Position numbers and translations under genes: made by a program. 64,000 nucleotides of DNA, from NCBI GenBank assembly GCA_910576125.1, contig CAJTHM010000012.1, forward strand, positions 124,001 to 188,000. The letters are read 5' to 3'. A model generated the notes under the pieces. That model ran no database searches. It was not told the origin of the DNA and saw nothing but the letters and a program-made list of their open reading frames with translations. The stretch is from Lachnospiraceae bacterium (GTDB lineage: Bacteria > Bacillota > Clostridia > Lachnospirales > Lachnospiraceae). Positions 26,493-34,678 of this stretch are shown here, in pieces (positions within the stretch are counted from its first letter, which is position 1; every line of letters starts with the position of its first letter).

Positions 26493-27554
26493 ATGATGAA
26501 AAAGATAAATGTAGGCGTCTTCTTCGGCGGATGCTCCCCCGAATACAGCGTATCCCTGTCCTCCGCTTCAGGGGTCATCCTGAATCTGGACAGCGAAAAA
26601 TACAATCCCGTGCTGATCGGCATCTCCCGGAAAGGGGAATGGTTCCACTATGCCGGGCCCGTGGACAAACTGCTGAACGATACCTGGCAGAATCCCGCGG
26701 ACTGCACCCCGGCAGTCCTCTCCCCCAACCGCGGCGAGAAATGCCTGATTCTCCTGGGGCAGGACGGCCCATCCCGCATCCCCCTGGACATCGCGTTCCC
26801 GGTGCTCCACGGCGGCAACGGGGAGGACGGCACCCTCCAGGGACTGTTGGAGCTCTCCGGCGTCCCTATCGCGGGCTGCGGCACTCTGGCCTCCGCCTTA
26901 GGGATGGACAAAGACCGCGCTCACAGGCTGGTGCGCCTGGAGGATATACGCGTGCCCCTGCATCTGGTGATGGAGCCCGGCACCCCCGCGCAAATCATGG
27001 AAAGCTTCGCGGAAAAAATAGGCTATCCCCTCTACGTGAAACCCGTGAAAGCCGGCTCTTCCTATGGCGTCACCAAAGTGCTTGACAAAGAGCAGCTGGC
27101 CCCCGCGGTGGCTTTGGCTTTCCAGTATGACAATCAGGTTCTTGTGGAGGAGAACATTCCCGGCTTTGAGGTGGGCTGCGCCGTGCTGGGCAACAAGGAG
27201 CTGATTACCGGCGAGGTGGACGAAATCGAGCTTTCCGGCGATTTCTTCGATTTCACGGAAAAATATACCCTGAAGACCTCCGCCATCCACGTACCGGCCA
27301 GAATCGATCCCGCCAAGGCCGGGGAGATCAAGGAGACCGCTAAGCGCATCTACAGGGCGCTGGGCTGCGCAGGCTTCGCCCGGGTGGACATGTTCCTGAC
27401 CCCCGACGGGGAAGTGGTATTCAACGAGGTCAATACCATTCCCGGCTTCACGGAGCACAGCCGCTATCCCGGCATGATGAAAGCCGCGGGCCATTCTTTC
27501 CGGGAAGTCCTCTCACGGATCCTGGAGCTGGGCCTTGAGGCCGCGCAGGCATAA
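26493..27554 (+). CDS. vanG: D-alanine-D-serine ligase, VanG-type (D-Ala-D-Ala ligase family)
   Basis: 353 residues; ATG codons at 26493 and 26496 behind AAGGAAGG. ATP-grasp ligase joining two D-amino acids. The N-terminal block NVGVFFGGCSPEYSVSLSSA has the catalytic Glu and Ser region of Ddl enzymes. FPVLHGGNGEDGTLQGLLE, PLYVKPVKAGSSYGV and the C-terminal FNEVNTIPGFTEHSRYPGMM follow. The active-site loop reads FTEKYTLKTS, the form I associate with VanG/VanC/VanE D-Ala-D-Ser ligases rather than the VanA/VanB D-Ala-D-Lac enzymes or housekeeping Ddl. It heads an operon with a D,D-peptidase and a serine racemase, which supports D-Ser as second substrate. Peptidoglycan ending in D-Ser binds vancomycin weakly. 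Confidence 0.8.
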   Translation: MMKKINVGVFFGGCSPEYSVSLSSASGVILNLDSEKYNPVLIGISRKGEWFHYAGPVDKLLNDTWQNPADCTPAVLSPNRGEKCLILLGQDGPSRIPLDIAFPVLHGGNGEDGTLQGLLELSGVPIAGCGTLASALGMDKDRAHRLVRLEDIRVPLHLVMEPGTPAQIMESFAEKIGYPLYVKPVKAGSSYGVTKVLDKEQLAPAVALAFQYDNQVLVEENIPGFEVGCAVLGNKELITGEVDEIELSGDFFDFTEKYTLKTSAIHVPARIDPAKAGEIKETAKRIYRALGCAGFARVDMFLTPDGEVVFNEVNTIPGFTEHSRYPGMMKAAGHSFREVLSRILELGLEAAQA

Positions 27555-27578
27555 AGAAACCGCGGAAGAGAAACTCCT

Positions 27579-28328
27579 ATGAAAATACTATCCTTATCCT
27601 GCCATGACATTTACAAAGGCCCCCTGATTCTGGTAAATCAGGCCCACGGCCTTGATGAGAGCGCTGCCGAAGACCTCATCCCCGTGACGGAATCCCGGCC
27701 GGATGCCCTGCTGCAGCGTCCTGCCGCCCAGGCGCTGGCAAGACTGATGGACGAGATAGGTGGCTGGCAGCATATCGCTTTCGTCAGCGCATGGCGCTCC
27801 CGCAGAGAACAGCAGGAAATCTGGGACGACAGCCTCCGGGAAAACGGGCCGGAGTTCACCCGCGCCTATGTGGCGGTTCCGGGCCACAGCGAGCATCAGA
27901 CCGGCCTGGCCATGGATTTGGGCGCGAAAAAAGAGCAGATAGATTTCATCTGCCCGGATTTCCCCTATACCGGCCCCTGTCAGGATTTCCGGGAAAGCGC
28001 CGCGAAATACGGCTTTATCCTGCGCTACCCCGAGGGAAAAGAAAGCATCACCGGCATCAGCCATGAGCCCTGGCATTTCCGCTATGTAGGGGCGCCCCAT
28101 GCGGCAATCATGCAAGAGCAGAATATGACCCTGGAGGAATACACAGACTGCTTAAAGCGGTTTCCTTACGGGAGCGGCCTGCGCCGGGTGGCGGACAATG
28201 GGCGCGAGGTCTGTATCTCTTATCTAAAAGCAGCCGCGGATCCGATCTGCCTGAAGCTGCCGGAAGAGGATTCCTGGTCTCTCTCCGGCAATAACGCAGA
28301 CGGTTTTATTTTGACAGAATGGAGGTAA
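27579..28328 (+). CDS. vanXY: VanXY-like D,D-dipeptidase/D,D-carboxypeptidase
   Basis: 249 residues, 24 bp after the ligase. Zinc peptidase of the M15B/VanY fold: VPGHSEHQTGLAMDLG supplies H106 and D113, and HEPWHFRYVG supplies the catalytic E163 and the third zinc ligand H166. FVSAWRSRREQQEIW is the substrate-binding segment. There is no signal peptide or membrane anchor, as in cytoplasmic VanXY enzymes and unlike membrane-bound VanY. Such enzymes remove D-Ala-D-Ala dipeptide and the terminal D-Ala of pentapeptide precursors so that only D-Ser-ending precursors remain. The length matches VanXY proteins. Confidence 0.8.
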   Translation: MKILSLSCHDIYKGPLILVNQAHGLDESAAEDLIPVTESRPDALLQRPAAQALARLMDEIGGWQHIAFVSAWRSRREQQEIWDDSLRENGPEFTRAYVAVPGHSEHQTGLAMDLGAKKEQIDFICPDFPYTGPCQDFRESAAKYGFILRYPEGKESITGISHEPWHFRYVGAPHAAIMQEQNMTLEEYTDCLKRFPYGSGLRRVADNGREVCISYLKAAADPICLKLPEEDSWSLSGNNADGFILTEWR

Positions 28329-28332
28329 ACAG

Positions 28333-30981
28333 ATGCGGACGAAAGCAAATTACGGCTGTCTGGACAGATTTCGGATTGCCGCCGCCCTGTTAGTCATCGC
28401 TATCCACACCTCGCCCCTGACTTCATTTCATGAAGGGGCGGATTTTTTTCTCACCAGAGTGCTGGCCCGCGTGGCCGTCCCTTTCTTCTTCATGGTGACG
28501 GGACAGTTTGTGGCGGCCGGATTCCTGCCCTCCGGCGAGGCTTCCGCCTCCCCGAAAGGAATGAACAGATTCCGCAAGTATCTGGTGAAGACTTCCCTGC
28601 TCTATCTGTTCTGCATCATTTTGTATCTGCCGATCGGCATCTATGCGGGACATTACAAAGACCTTACTGTCGGCGCCGCGCTGCGGATGCTTTTCTTTGA
28701 CGGGACTTTTTATCATCTGTGGTATTTTCCGGCGTGCATTTCAGGCATTCTGCTGGTGTATCTGATGAGCCGTTTTTTAAGCCTGCGGGGCATGACAATC
28801 GTTTCTGCCGTGCTGTATGTCATTGGGCTGTTCGGGGACAGTTATTACGGGCTGGCCGCGAAAGCGCCTGCAGTGGAGGCTGTCTATGGATTCCTTTTCC
28901 AGATTTCCTCCTATACCCGCAACGGGCTGTTCCTTGCGCCGCTGTTCCTGGTGCTTGGCGCCTGGATGGCGGAGGCCGGGCAGAAGCGGAACGATGGGGC
29001 GGATTCTGAAAGGCTTCTGTTTTTCTGCTCCCTGTTCGCCCTCTCCTTTGCCCTTATGACCGGGGAGGCATTCCTTCTGCGGCATTTTGAACTGCAGCGG
29101 CATGACAGCATGTATCTGATGCTGATTCCTGTCATGTTCTTCCTGTATCGGATTCTGCAGAGCATCCCTAAAAAATCCAGCGGCATTTTTCGCGCGGCCG
29201 CTACCTGGATTTATATGCTGCACCCTGCCTTTATCGTGGTGGTCAGAGGCATCGCCAGGCCCCTGCGGCTGACGGAGCTGCTGGTGGACAACAGCTTTGT
29301 GCATTACCTGGCGGTGGCGGCGCTGTCTGTCATCGCAGGCTTTGCCATGGCGTGGCTGCAAGAGAGGCGGCAGTCCGGGCGCCGGGGTTCCCATGAAGCC
29401 GGCAGCCGGACGGTTCCCGCCGCACGCGGCAGGAAACAGGCTATCTCAGCTGCTTCCGGTGACGCATGGGACGGGGATGACGTTATTTCGTCCGAAAATG
29501 AATTTTATTCAGATTCCGCGGAATTTGACGACTCTTATTCAGATGCATCCAACGAAGAAGATTGGGACAGCCTGTACCCGGAAGAGGTTATGGCGGAAGA
29601 AGAAACAGATAATGCTTATCCGGATAATTCCTATCCGGAATCTTTCCCAGAGGAAGCGCGTTCAGAGGAGCCGTATCAGGAAGAGCCCTATGGGGGAGAG
29701 GCTTCAGAGGAATCTCATCCAGAAGCGGCTTACGGAGAACAGGCGAGAAGCGCTCCCTCCGCACAAAGCCCGGCTTTCTCCCATGAGAAATCCCCCGCCT
29801 CCCGGGCCTGGATTGAAGTGGACTCCAGGGCCCTTGCCCACAATGTCGAGGCACTCCGCTCCAGACTTCCGGAGCGCTGCCGCCTGATGCCCGCCGTCAA
29901 GGCGGACGGCTATGGCCACGGAGCCGTCCTTATCTCCAGACAGCTGAACCTCCTGGGAGTGGACGCTTTCTGCGTGGCCTGCGTCGAGGAGGCCATCGAG
30001 CTGCGCGAAGCGGGCATCCAGGGCGAAATCCTGATACTGGGCTACACCCCGCCCGAAGACTTCCCGCTGCTTGTCCGCTACCGTTTGATTCAGACCGTCA
30101 TAGACTACCCTTACGCCAGGCAGCTGAATCAGGCAGAGGCGGACATCCATGTCCACATCGGCATCGACACCGGCATGCACCGCTTAGGGATACGCTGCGA
30201 AGATATAGAGGAAATCACAGCCGTCTGCGAACTGCGGCACATTGTCATTGACGGGCTTTTCACCCATCTGTGCGCCTCCGACTCGCCCCTCCCGGAGCAC
30301 AGGGCTTTCACCGAAGCCCAGGTCAGCGCCTTTTATCAGGTGGTAGATTATTTAAAGGCGGAAGGCTATCCCTGCCCCAGCCTCCATCTGCTGGCCAGCT
30401 ACGGTCTCCTGACTCTGCTCCAGGGCCGCGGCAATCCCTCCGGAAATCAATCCCTGCGGTTCGCTGAGAGACGGGTTGCCGCAAAAGAGCTGAAACTGGC
30501 TGCCGATTACGTCCGCCCGGGCATCGCCCTCTATGGGCTCCTGAGCTCCGAAGCGGACACCATGCCCTGGAAAGGCATTCTGGAGCCTGTCCTTTCCCTG
30601 AAAGCGAAAGTCACCTCCCTGAGGCCCCTCTACGCCGGGGAGGCCGCGGGCTACGGCGCCGCCTTTACCGCCAGGCAGGATATGCGGATTGCCGCCATCT
30701 CCATCGGCTACGCGGACGGCCTGCCCAGGGAGCTCTCCTACGGAAAGGGCAGCGTTCTGATCCGCGGCAGTAAAGCGCCCATCATCGGCAGAATCTGCAT
30801 GGATCAGACCATCGTGGATGTCAGCGGGATTTCCCACATCCAGCCCGGAGATACCGCCGTCATCATAGGCGTATCCGGGGAGGAGGAAATCACCGCAGGC
30901 CAGATAGCGGAACAGTGCGGCACCATCAGCAACGAAATCCTCAGCCGCCTTGGCGCAAGGCTGGACAGGGTGCTTTTATAA
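28333..30981 (+). CDS. vanT: Membrane-bound serine/alanine racemase, VanT-type, with long acidic linker
   Basis: 882 residues, ATG with GGAGG 7 nt upstream. Residues 1-350 form an acyltransferase-3-like domain with about ten spans (begins YGCLDRFRIAAALLVIAIHT), thought to bring L-Ser in. Residues about 351-490 are an acidic, repetitive linker (SYPESFPEEARSEEPYQEEP), much longer than usual for VanT. Residues 491-882 are a fold-III PLP racemase: K523 in AVKADGYGHG, catalytic Tyr774 in AGYGAAF. N867 in GTISNEIL replaces the Tyr of alanine racemases, the change reported to let VanT accept serine. It is the third gene of the van operon, 4 bp after the peptidase. Confidence 0.88.
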   Translation: MRTKANYGCLDRFRIAAALLVIAIHTSPLTSFHEGADFFLTRVLARVAVPFFFMVTGQFVAAGFLPSGEASASPKGMNRFRKYLVKTSLLYLFCIILYLPIGIYAGHYKDLTVGAALRMLFFDGTFYHLWYFPACISGILLVYLMSRFLSLRGMTIVSAVLYVIGLFGDSYYGLAAKAPAVEAVYGFLFQISSYTRNGLFLAPLFLVLGAWMAEAGQKRNDGADSERLLFFCSLFALSFALMTGEAFLLRHFELQRHDSMYLMLIPVMFFLYRILQSIPKKSSGIFRAAATWIYMLHPAFIVVVRGIARPLRLTELLVDNSFVHYLAVAALSVIAGFAMAWLQERRQSGRRGSHEAGSRTVPAARGRKQAISAASGDAWDGDDVISSENEFYSDSAEFDDSYSDASNEEDWDSLYPEEVMAEEETDNAYPDNSYPESFPEEARSEEPYQEEPYGGEASEESHPEAAYGEQARSAPSAQSPAFSHEKSPASRAWIEVDSRALAHNVEALRSRLPERCRLMPAVKADGYGHGAVLISRQLNLLGVDAFCVACVEEAIELREAGIQGEILILGYTPPEDFPLLVRYRLIQTVIDYPYARQLNQAEADIHVHIGIDTGMHRLGIRCEDIEEITAVCELRHIVIDGLFTHLCASDSPLPEHRAFTEAQVSAFYQVVDYLKAEGYPCPSLHLLASYGLLTLLQGRGNPSGNQSLRFAERRVAAKELKLAADYVRPGIALYGLLSSEADTMPWKGILEPVLSLKAKVTSLRPLYAGEAAGYGAAFTARQDMRIAAISIGYADGLPRELSYGKGSVLIRGSKAPIIGRICMDQTIVDVSGISHIQPGDTAVIIGVSGEEEITAGQIAEQCGTISNEILSRLGARLDRVLL

Positions 30982-31008
30982 AACAAATATAAAATTTTGC
31001 CATGCCCC

Positions 31009-31036
31009 TTGACTTTTGTCTGCAACCGTTTATAAT
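31009..31036 (+). promoter_or_regulatory. perR promoter
   Basis: TTGACT (31009-31014), a 16-bp spacer and TATAAT (31031-31036). GTTTATAATGAAAAC across the -10 vaguely recalls a PerR box; autoregulation is likely but not shown. Confidence 0.65.
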
Positions 31037-31105
31037 GAAAACAGTAATCACTACTATTTTTGGAAAACAGTGCAAGGCAGACTGCGCCGAAGAGAGGAGT
31101 GTCGG

Positions 31106-31501
31106 ATGGCTGCACGGAAGCATAGCAGGCAGCGGGATTCGATTCTGCAATTTCTTATGACAAGAAAAGACCACCCCACTGCAGATATCATTTATATGAA
31201 TGTCCGGCAGCGCAATCCCAGCATCAGTCTCGGCACAGTATACCGCAATCTCACGCTTCTGGCTGAGAACGGAGAGATCAAGCGGCTGAATATGGGAGAC
31301 GGGGTAGACCATTTCGATGCGGACACTTCTCCCCACTACCATCTGTTTTGTGAGAAATGCGGCGGCGTGGTGGATTTGAAGATGGAGGATATAGACTCTG
31401 TCATAGAAAAAGCAGCCGCGCATTTTGACGGACATGTGGCCGGGCATGTGACATATTTTTACGGCACCTGCAGCCGCTGCATGGAGTCCGGGGATTTTTG
31501 A
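31106..31501 (+). CDS. perR: Fur-family peroxide regulator PerR
   Basis: 131 residues from ATG 31106 (GAGAGGAG 8 nt upstream); a longer frame from 31016 would start inside the promoter. The winged helix is [20 protein letters not shown] and [19 protein letters not shown]. The structural zinc is held by C82/C85 (CEKC) and C122/C125 (CSRC). The regulatory metal region reads [15 protein letters not shown], with His and Asp residues placed as in PerR, and H23 lies in the PerR-type DHPTA segment. It represses peroxide-defence genes until metal-catalysed oxidation. It is followed within 45 bp by rubrerythrin and rubredoxin genes, a classic PerR target set in clostridia. Confidence 0.88.
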   Translation: MAARKHSRQRDSILQFLMTRKDHPTADIIYMNVRQRNPSISLGTVYRNLTLLAENGEIKRLNMGDGVDHFDADTSPHYHLFCEKCGGVVDLKMEDIDSVIEKAAAHFDGHVAGHVTYFYGTCSRCMESGDF

Positions 31502-31545
31502 GACAAGCTATCAGATATTCTTTAAAAGAAAAGGAGATAAATAGT

Positions 31546-32085
31546 ATGAAGTATGTATGTCAAGTATGCGGTTATGTTCACGAGGGCGACAATCCGCCCG
31601 CAGAGTGCCCTATCTGCCATGCTCCCGCTGAGAAATTCACCGCTCAGGCAGGGGAGAAGACCTGGGCCGCGGAGCATGTTGTAGGCGTTGCGCAGGGCGT
31701 TCCCGAGGATATCATCAAGGATCTCCGCGCTAACTTCGAGGGCGAGTGCTCTGAGGTGGGTATGTATCTGGCTATGGCGAGAGTGGCCCACAGAGAGGGT
31801 TATCCCGAAATTGGCCTGTACTGGGAGAAAGCCGCTTACGAAGAGGCAGAGCATGCCGCGAAGTTCGCAGAGCTGCTGGGTGAAGTCGTAACCGATTCCA
31901 CCAAGAAGAACCTGGAGATGAGAGTGGACGCCGAGAACGGCGCTACCGCCGGCAAGTTCGATCTCGCCAAGAGAGCCAAGGCTGCCAATCTGGATGCTAT
32001 CCATGATACCGTTCATGAGATGGCAAGGGATGAGGCCAGACACGGAAAGGCATTTGAGGGTCTGCTGAAGAGATACTTTGGCTAA
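31546..32085 (+). CDS. Reverse rubrerythrin (rubredoxin domain N-terminal)
   Basis: 179 residues from ATG 31546 with AAGGAGA 8 nt upstream. The N-terminus [27 protein letters not shown] is a short rubredoxin-type FeS4 domain. From about residue 60 a ferritin-like four-helix di-iron domain follows ([55 protein letters not shown]) with the Glu and ExxH ligands. The domain order is the reverse of classical rubrerythrin, as in the clostridial reverse rubrerythrins that reduce H2O2 and O2 with electrons from NADH via rubredoxin. Part of the perR operon. Confidence 0.93.
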   Translation: MKYVCQVCGYVHEGDNPPAECPICHAPAEKFTAQAGEKTWAAEHVVGVAQGVPEDIIKDLRANFEGECSEVGMYLAMARVAHREGYPEIGLYWEKAAYEEAEHAAKFAELLGEVVTDSTKKNLEMRVDAENGATAGKFDLAKRAKAANLDAIHDTVHEMARDEARHGKAFEGLLKRYFG

Positions 32086-32119
32086 AACATTTCAAAACTA
32101 ATAAAGGAGGCTGATTCAT

Positions 32120-32293
32120 ATGCAGAAATATTTTTGTAATCCCTGTGGATATACTTATGATCCCGAGAAAGGCGATCCCGAGCACGGCATCAAGCCCGGC
32201 ACCGCTTTTGAGGATCTTCCCGCTGACTGGTGCTGCCCTATCTGCGGCGTGACCAAGGACATGTTCCAGCCCTGCATCGACAACTACAATTAA
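32120..32293 (+). CDS. Rubredoxin
   Basis: 57 residues, ATG 32120 with AAAGGAGG 9-10 nt upstream. [48 protein letters not shown] is a standard rubredoxin; the iron is bound by C6, C9, C39 and C42. It is the electron donor for the rubrerythrin encoded 34 bp upstream. Third gene of the perR operon, closed by a strong terminator. Confidence 0.97.
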   Translation: MQKYFCNPCGYTYDPEKGDPEHGIKPGTAFEDLPADWCCPICGVTKDMFQPCIDNYN

Positions 32294-32299
32294 GTACGA

Positions 32300-32330
32300 A
32301 AAAGAGCCGTTTTCCAGACGGCTCTTTTTT
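32300..32330 (+). terminator. Terminator of the perR-rubrerythrin-rubredoxin operon
   Basis: AAAGAGCCGT (32301-32310), 7-nt loop, ACGGCTCTTTTTT (32318-32330). Ideal intrinsic terminator; the A-run on the other side lets it also serve the convergent ATPase gene, which ends at 32345. Confidence 0.92.
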
Positions 32331-32344
32331 GCATGCACACCGCT

Positions 32345-33205
32345 TCACTGCCCGAACTCCCTCTCATGCTTCATGAAAAAATCAAAATACATCCTGACTC
32401 CCTCCAGCTGCGTCCACCGTTTTACATCCACCACATCCTCGTCCATGTCGTAAATCTTCGCCCCGCGCATGGCCAGCAGGAACGGCGAATGGGTGGATAT
32501 GACGAACTGGCAGCCGAAGAAGCGCGCGGAATCCTCCAAAAACTTCGCAAACTCCTGCTGTCGCAAGGCCGAAAGGCTGTTCTCCGGCTCGTCCAGAAGA
32601 TACAGGCCGTTCTCCTGAATCTTCTCGGAAAAATAAAGAAAGGCGCTCTCGCCGTTGGAATGTTCCCGCACATTGTCCATAAGATTGTTTCTTACATACC
32701 TGGACTGAGTCTTGCGGCGGGCCATCTGAACCTTTTTCAGCTGCTCATAGTCCTCCAAAGACTTCATCTGGAAATGGGAATATTTATTCTCAAGGTATTC
32801 CTCGAACAGTTCCTCCCGCTTCTGGCTGATACCATCGTTCAGGCATCTGAGGTTCAGGACGAAGTCGAAGACATCGTCGCTGGTGATGATTCTGCTGTTC
32901 TCCGAAACAGGCTCCCGCATCTCGAAATCGCACATTTTCAGGTAGTCCTCAAAGAAATTGGAGCGATTGTACACGGATTCCCTTGTGATTCCCAGCTTCT
33001 GGGCAACCACATTCAGCGCTGTGGTCTTTCCGGAACCGTTCCCGCCGTACAGAATCGTAATCGGCTCAAAATCCAGCATTCGCAAGCCATGCCCGGACAG
33101 GACCTGAAAGGGATAGAAACTGTCATAGCAGGTCCTCTTTATCCCCATCAGGAAATCGTATTCCCGCTCTATGTCCGGAAAGGAAAATTGTGACAGATAT
33201 ATCAT
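32345..33205 (-). CDS. AAA family (ABC-type) ATPase
   Basis: 286 residues. An SMC/OLD-like ATPase without a Toprim domain: Walker A is ILYGGNGSGKTTALNVVAQ (about residue 52), the signature-like segment is VREHSNGESAFLYFSEKI, Walker B is GLYLLDEPENSLS, and the His switch is FVISTHSPFLLAM. There is no coiled-coil arm. Such stand-alone ATPases are found in phage-defence, retron and DNA-repair settings and also as conserved single genes of unknown role in Lachnospiraceae. It overlaps the preceding 81-residue gene by 4 bp (ATGA), so the two probably work together. Confidence 0.8.
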   Translation of the reverse strand: MIYLSQFSFPDIEREYDFLMGIKRTCYDSFYPFQVLSGHGLRMLDFEPITILYGGNGSGKTTALNVVAQKLGITRESVYNRSNFFEDYLKMCDFEMREPVSENSRIITSDDVFDFVLNLRCLNDGISQKREELFEEYLENKYSHFQMKSLEDYEQLKKVQMARRKTQSRYVRNNLMDNVREHSNGESAFLYFSEKIQENGLYLLDEPENSLSALRQQEFAKFLEDSARFFGCQFVISTHSPFLLAMRGAKIYDMDEDVVDVKRWTQLEGVRMYFDFFMKHEREFGQ

Positions 33206-33447
33206 TTCATCAGTTCCTTCAATTCCTCCAGAAGTTCCAAGTCCGACTGCTGCACCTTAATATTCGTTGTGATGGGCTCTTCCCCCGGCCTGGTGACTCT
33301 CAGTTCAATCACTGTCCCCTCCTCTATCTGTCTGGAAAAGACTGCTTTCAGAAAAGCGCTGAACTTCGGATGATTGCGGTTGAATTGATTTCTCGCCCCC
33401 ATAAGCTTCAGCATCGAAGCAGCGTTCATGCCATTCATACCGTTCAT
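33202..33447 (-). CDS. Small conserved-looking protein coupled to the AAA ATPase
   Basis: 81 residues, ATG behind GGGAGGAAA. It starts with a Met-Asn-Gly-rich lead (MNGMNGMNAASMLKLMGARN), then SAFLKAVFSRQIEEGTVIEL, two beta strands (VIELRVTRPGEEPITTNIKV) and a short acidic C-terminal helix (DLELLEELKELMK). No signal or membrane span and no family I know. Its stop overlaps the ATPase start by 4 bp. Confidence 0.6.
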   Translation of the reverse strand: MNGMNGMNAASMLKLMGARNQFNRNHPKFSAFLKAVFSRQIEEGTVIELRVTRPGEEPITTNIKVQQSDLELLEELKELMK

Positions 33448-33513
33448 TGATTTCCTCCCGCAACAGTATTTTATAATCTATTTTATAATCTTCTATTTAA
33501 AATTTTTTGCCAC

Positions 33514-33542
33514 TTGTATAAACAGACAAGATATGGTAAAAT
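33514..33542 (+). promoter_or_regulatory. Promoter ahead of the structured RNA
   Basis: TTGTAT (33514-33519), 17-bp spacer, TAAAAT (33537-33542); a start near 33549 would begin the folded region. Confidence 0.5.
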
Positions 33543-33548
33543 AAGAAT

Positions 33549-33921
33549 CGAGAATACAAGGACGTAATAATATCGGTGTACCACCACAGGAAGCTGGCAC
33601 TTCCTGTGGCAAGGTTGGTAGTTGGCTACCACACGATACAGAACGAGTCTGCGATACACGCAAAATTATTATAACGCATTTGTGGTAAAATTACAATGCC
33701 TTTTGCGGCGTACGGGACTGGACCATCTGTAAGCCTTATGATATACACGAGGTGAAAAGTGTGGACGCATGCTTGACACCTCGTTCTTGATTCTCACCTG
33801 AATATCCTTGGCGGCGGAGCGCTCTGCCGCCCGGGATGTTCTAAGTGAGACCATAGTCAAAACAGACAGGCCTGCCGTAAGGCAGGCGTAGCGTGAAAGA
33901 AGCGTCCTCGGCGCTTTTTTC
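33549..33921 (+). ncRNA. Candidate large structured RNA (about 370 nt)
   Basis: No protein gene is credible here, but nested complementary segments abound. TAATAAT (33565-33571) with ATTATTA (33665-33671) encloses ATCGGTGT/ACACGAT (33572-33579/33631-33637, one bulge), which in turn encloses two hairpins: CCACAGGAAG/CTTCCTGTGG (33584-33609) and GGTAG/CTACC (33617-33630). Downstream come ACGAGGTG/CACCTCGT (33747-33784), a long composite stem CTCAC..GGCGGC/GCCGCC..GTGAG (33793-33849), and GCCTGCC-GTAA-GGCAGGC (33870-33887). AAGCG/CGCTT plus a T-run (33900-33920) closes it like a terminator. It lacks the conserved segments of RNase P RNA, tmRNA and SRP RNA that I can recall. Identity unknown. Confidence 0.6.
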
Positions 33922-33962
33922 ACAGACAACAGCATATCCGGGGACAGGGGGAATTCAAAAAT

Positions 33963-34595
33963 ATGGCAGAAATCAACAGTCTATTCATGGATGCCGCTGA
34001 AAAAGAAGCGGCTATTTTAGGACATGGCTTTCTTTACAAATTTTTAGATGAAGGCCGTATGCGGAGCAATTTCTGTGTGCTCACAGATAAGCGGGTGTAT
34101 GTCAGGGGACTATATCTCCATAATACCTACAGGGCCTATCGCCTGAAGAAAGGCGAGAGCACCCTTGATGTGAGGGATATCATCAGTTCCGGGTTTTCCA
34201 CCACCAGGCTGGGCATCGTCCTTGCGCTGGAGCTGCTGTTCGTAGTCCTCCTCAGCATTGCCACAGCCTTTTTCCTGCATTTTGTGGAGATTGTGGATCA
34301 CCTTTATTTTGGATGGGACTCTATTATCTGGGCCTGTTCTATCCTGCTGGCGGTAGGTCTGGTGGCAGCACCCATCTACTTTTTTTCCACTCCTTTCAAG
34401 ATATTCGTGATAGAATATGCGGGCGGCAAGATTGCCTTTCTGGCTTTTGATTATCTGGAGGACGATTTTCGGACATTCCAGCGGGAGCTGTACAGGGCAA
34501 GGGATGCTTTCGCCCCCTGTGCGCCCCGGCAAATCGAGGCCGCGGAACAGGCTGAAAGCCAGGGGCCGGAAGATGATAAAATACAAAAATTGTAA
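33963..34595 (+). CDS. Membrane protein with PH-like N-terminal domain
   Basis: 210 residues, GGGGG stretch 10 nt upstream. Residues 1-80 look like a bacterial PH-type domain (GHGFLYKFLDEGRMRSNFCV, LTDKRVYVRGLYL). Two membrane spans follow (LGIVLALELLFVVLLSIATA, WACSILLAVGLVAAPIYFF), then a short strand-rich part (FKIFVIEYAGGKIAFLAFDY) that completes the fold, and a polar tail. Function unknown. It starts 42 bp after the terminator of the structured RNA. Confidence 0.6.
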   Translation: MAEINSLFMDAAEKEAAILGHGFLYKFLDEGRMRSNFCVLTDKRVYVRGLYLHNTYRAYRLKKGESTLDVRDIISSGFSTTRLGIVLALELLFVVLLSIATAFFLHFVEIVDHLYFGWDSIIWACSILLAVGLVAAPIYFFSTPFKIFVIEYAGGKIAFLAFDYLEDDFRTFQRELYRARDAFAPCAPRQIEAAEQAESQGPEDDKIQKL

Positions 34596-34611
34596 AAATT
34601 CAAAAAATTGC

Positions 34612-34640
34612 TTGACAGACAGGAAAGTTTGCCGTATACT
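34612..34640 (+). promoter_or_regulatory. tRNA-Gly promoter
   Basis: TTGACA (34612-34617), 17-bp spacer, TATACT (34635-34640), 38 bp before the tRNA. Confidence 0.85.
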
Positions 34641-34678
34641 AATACAAGTGCAAGCGGTTATGATTGTTTGCAGGTAAT

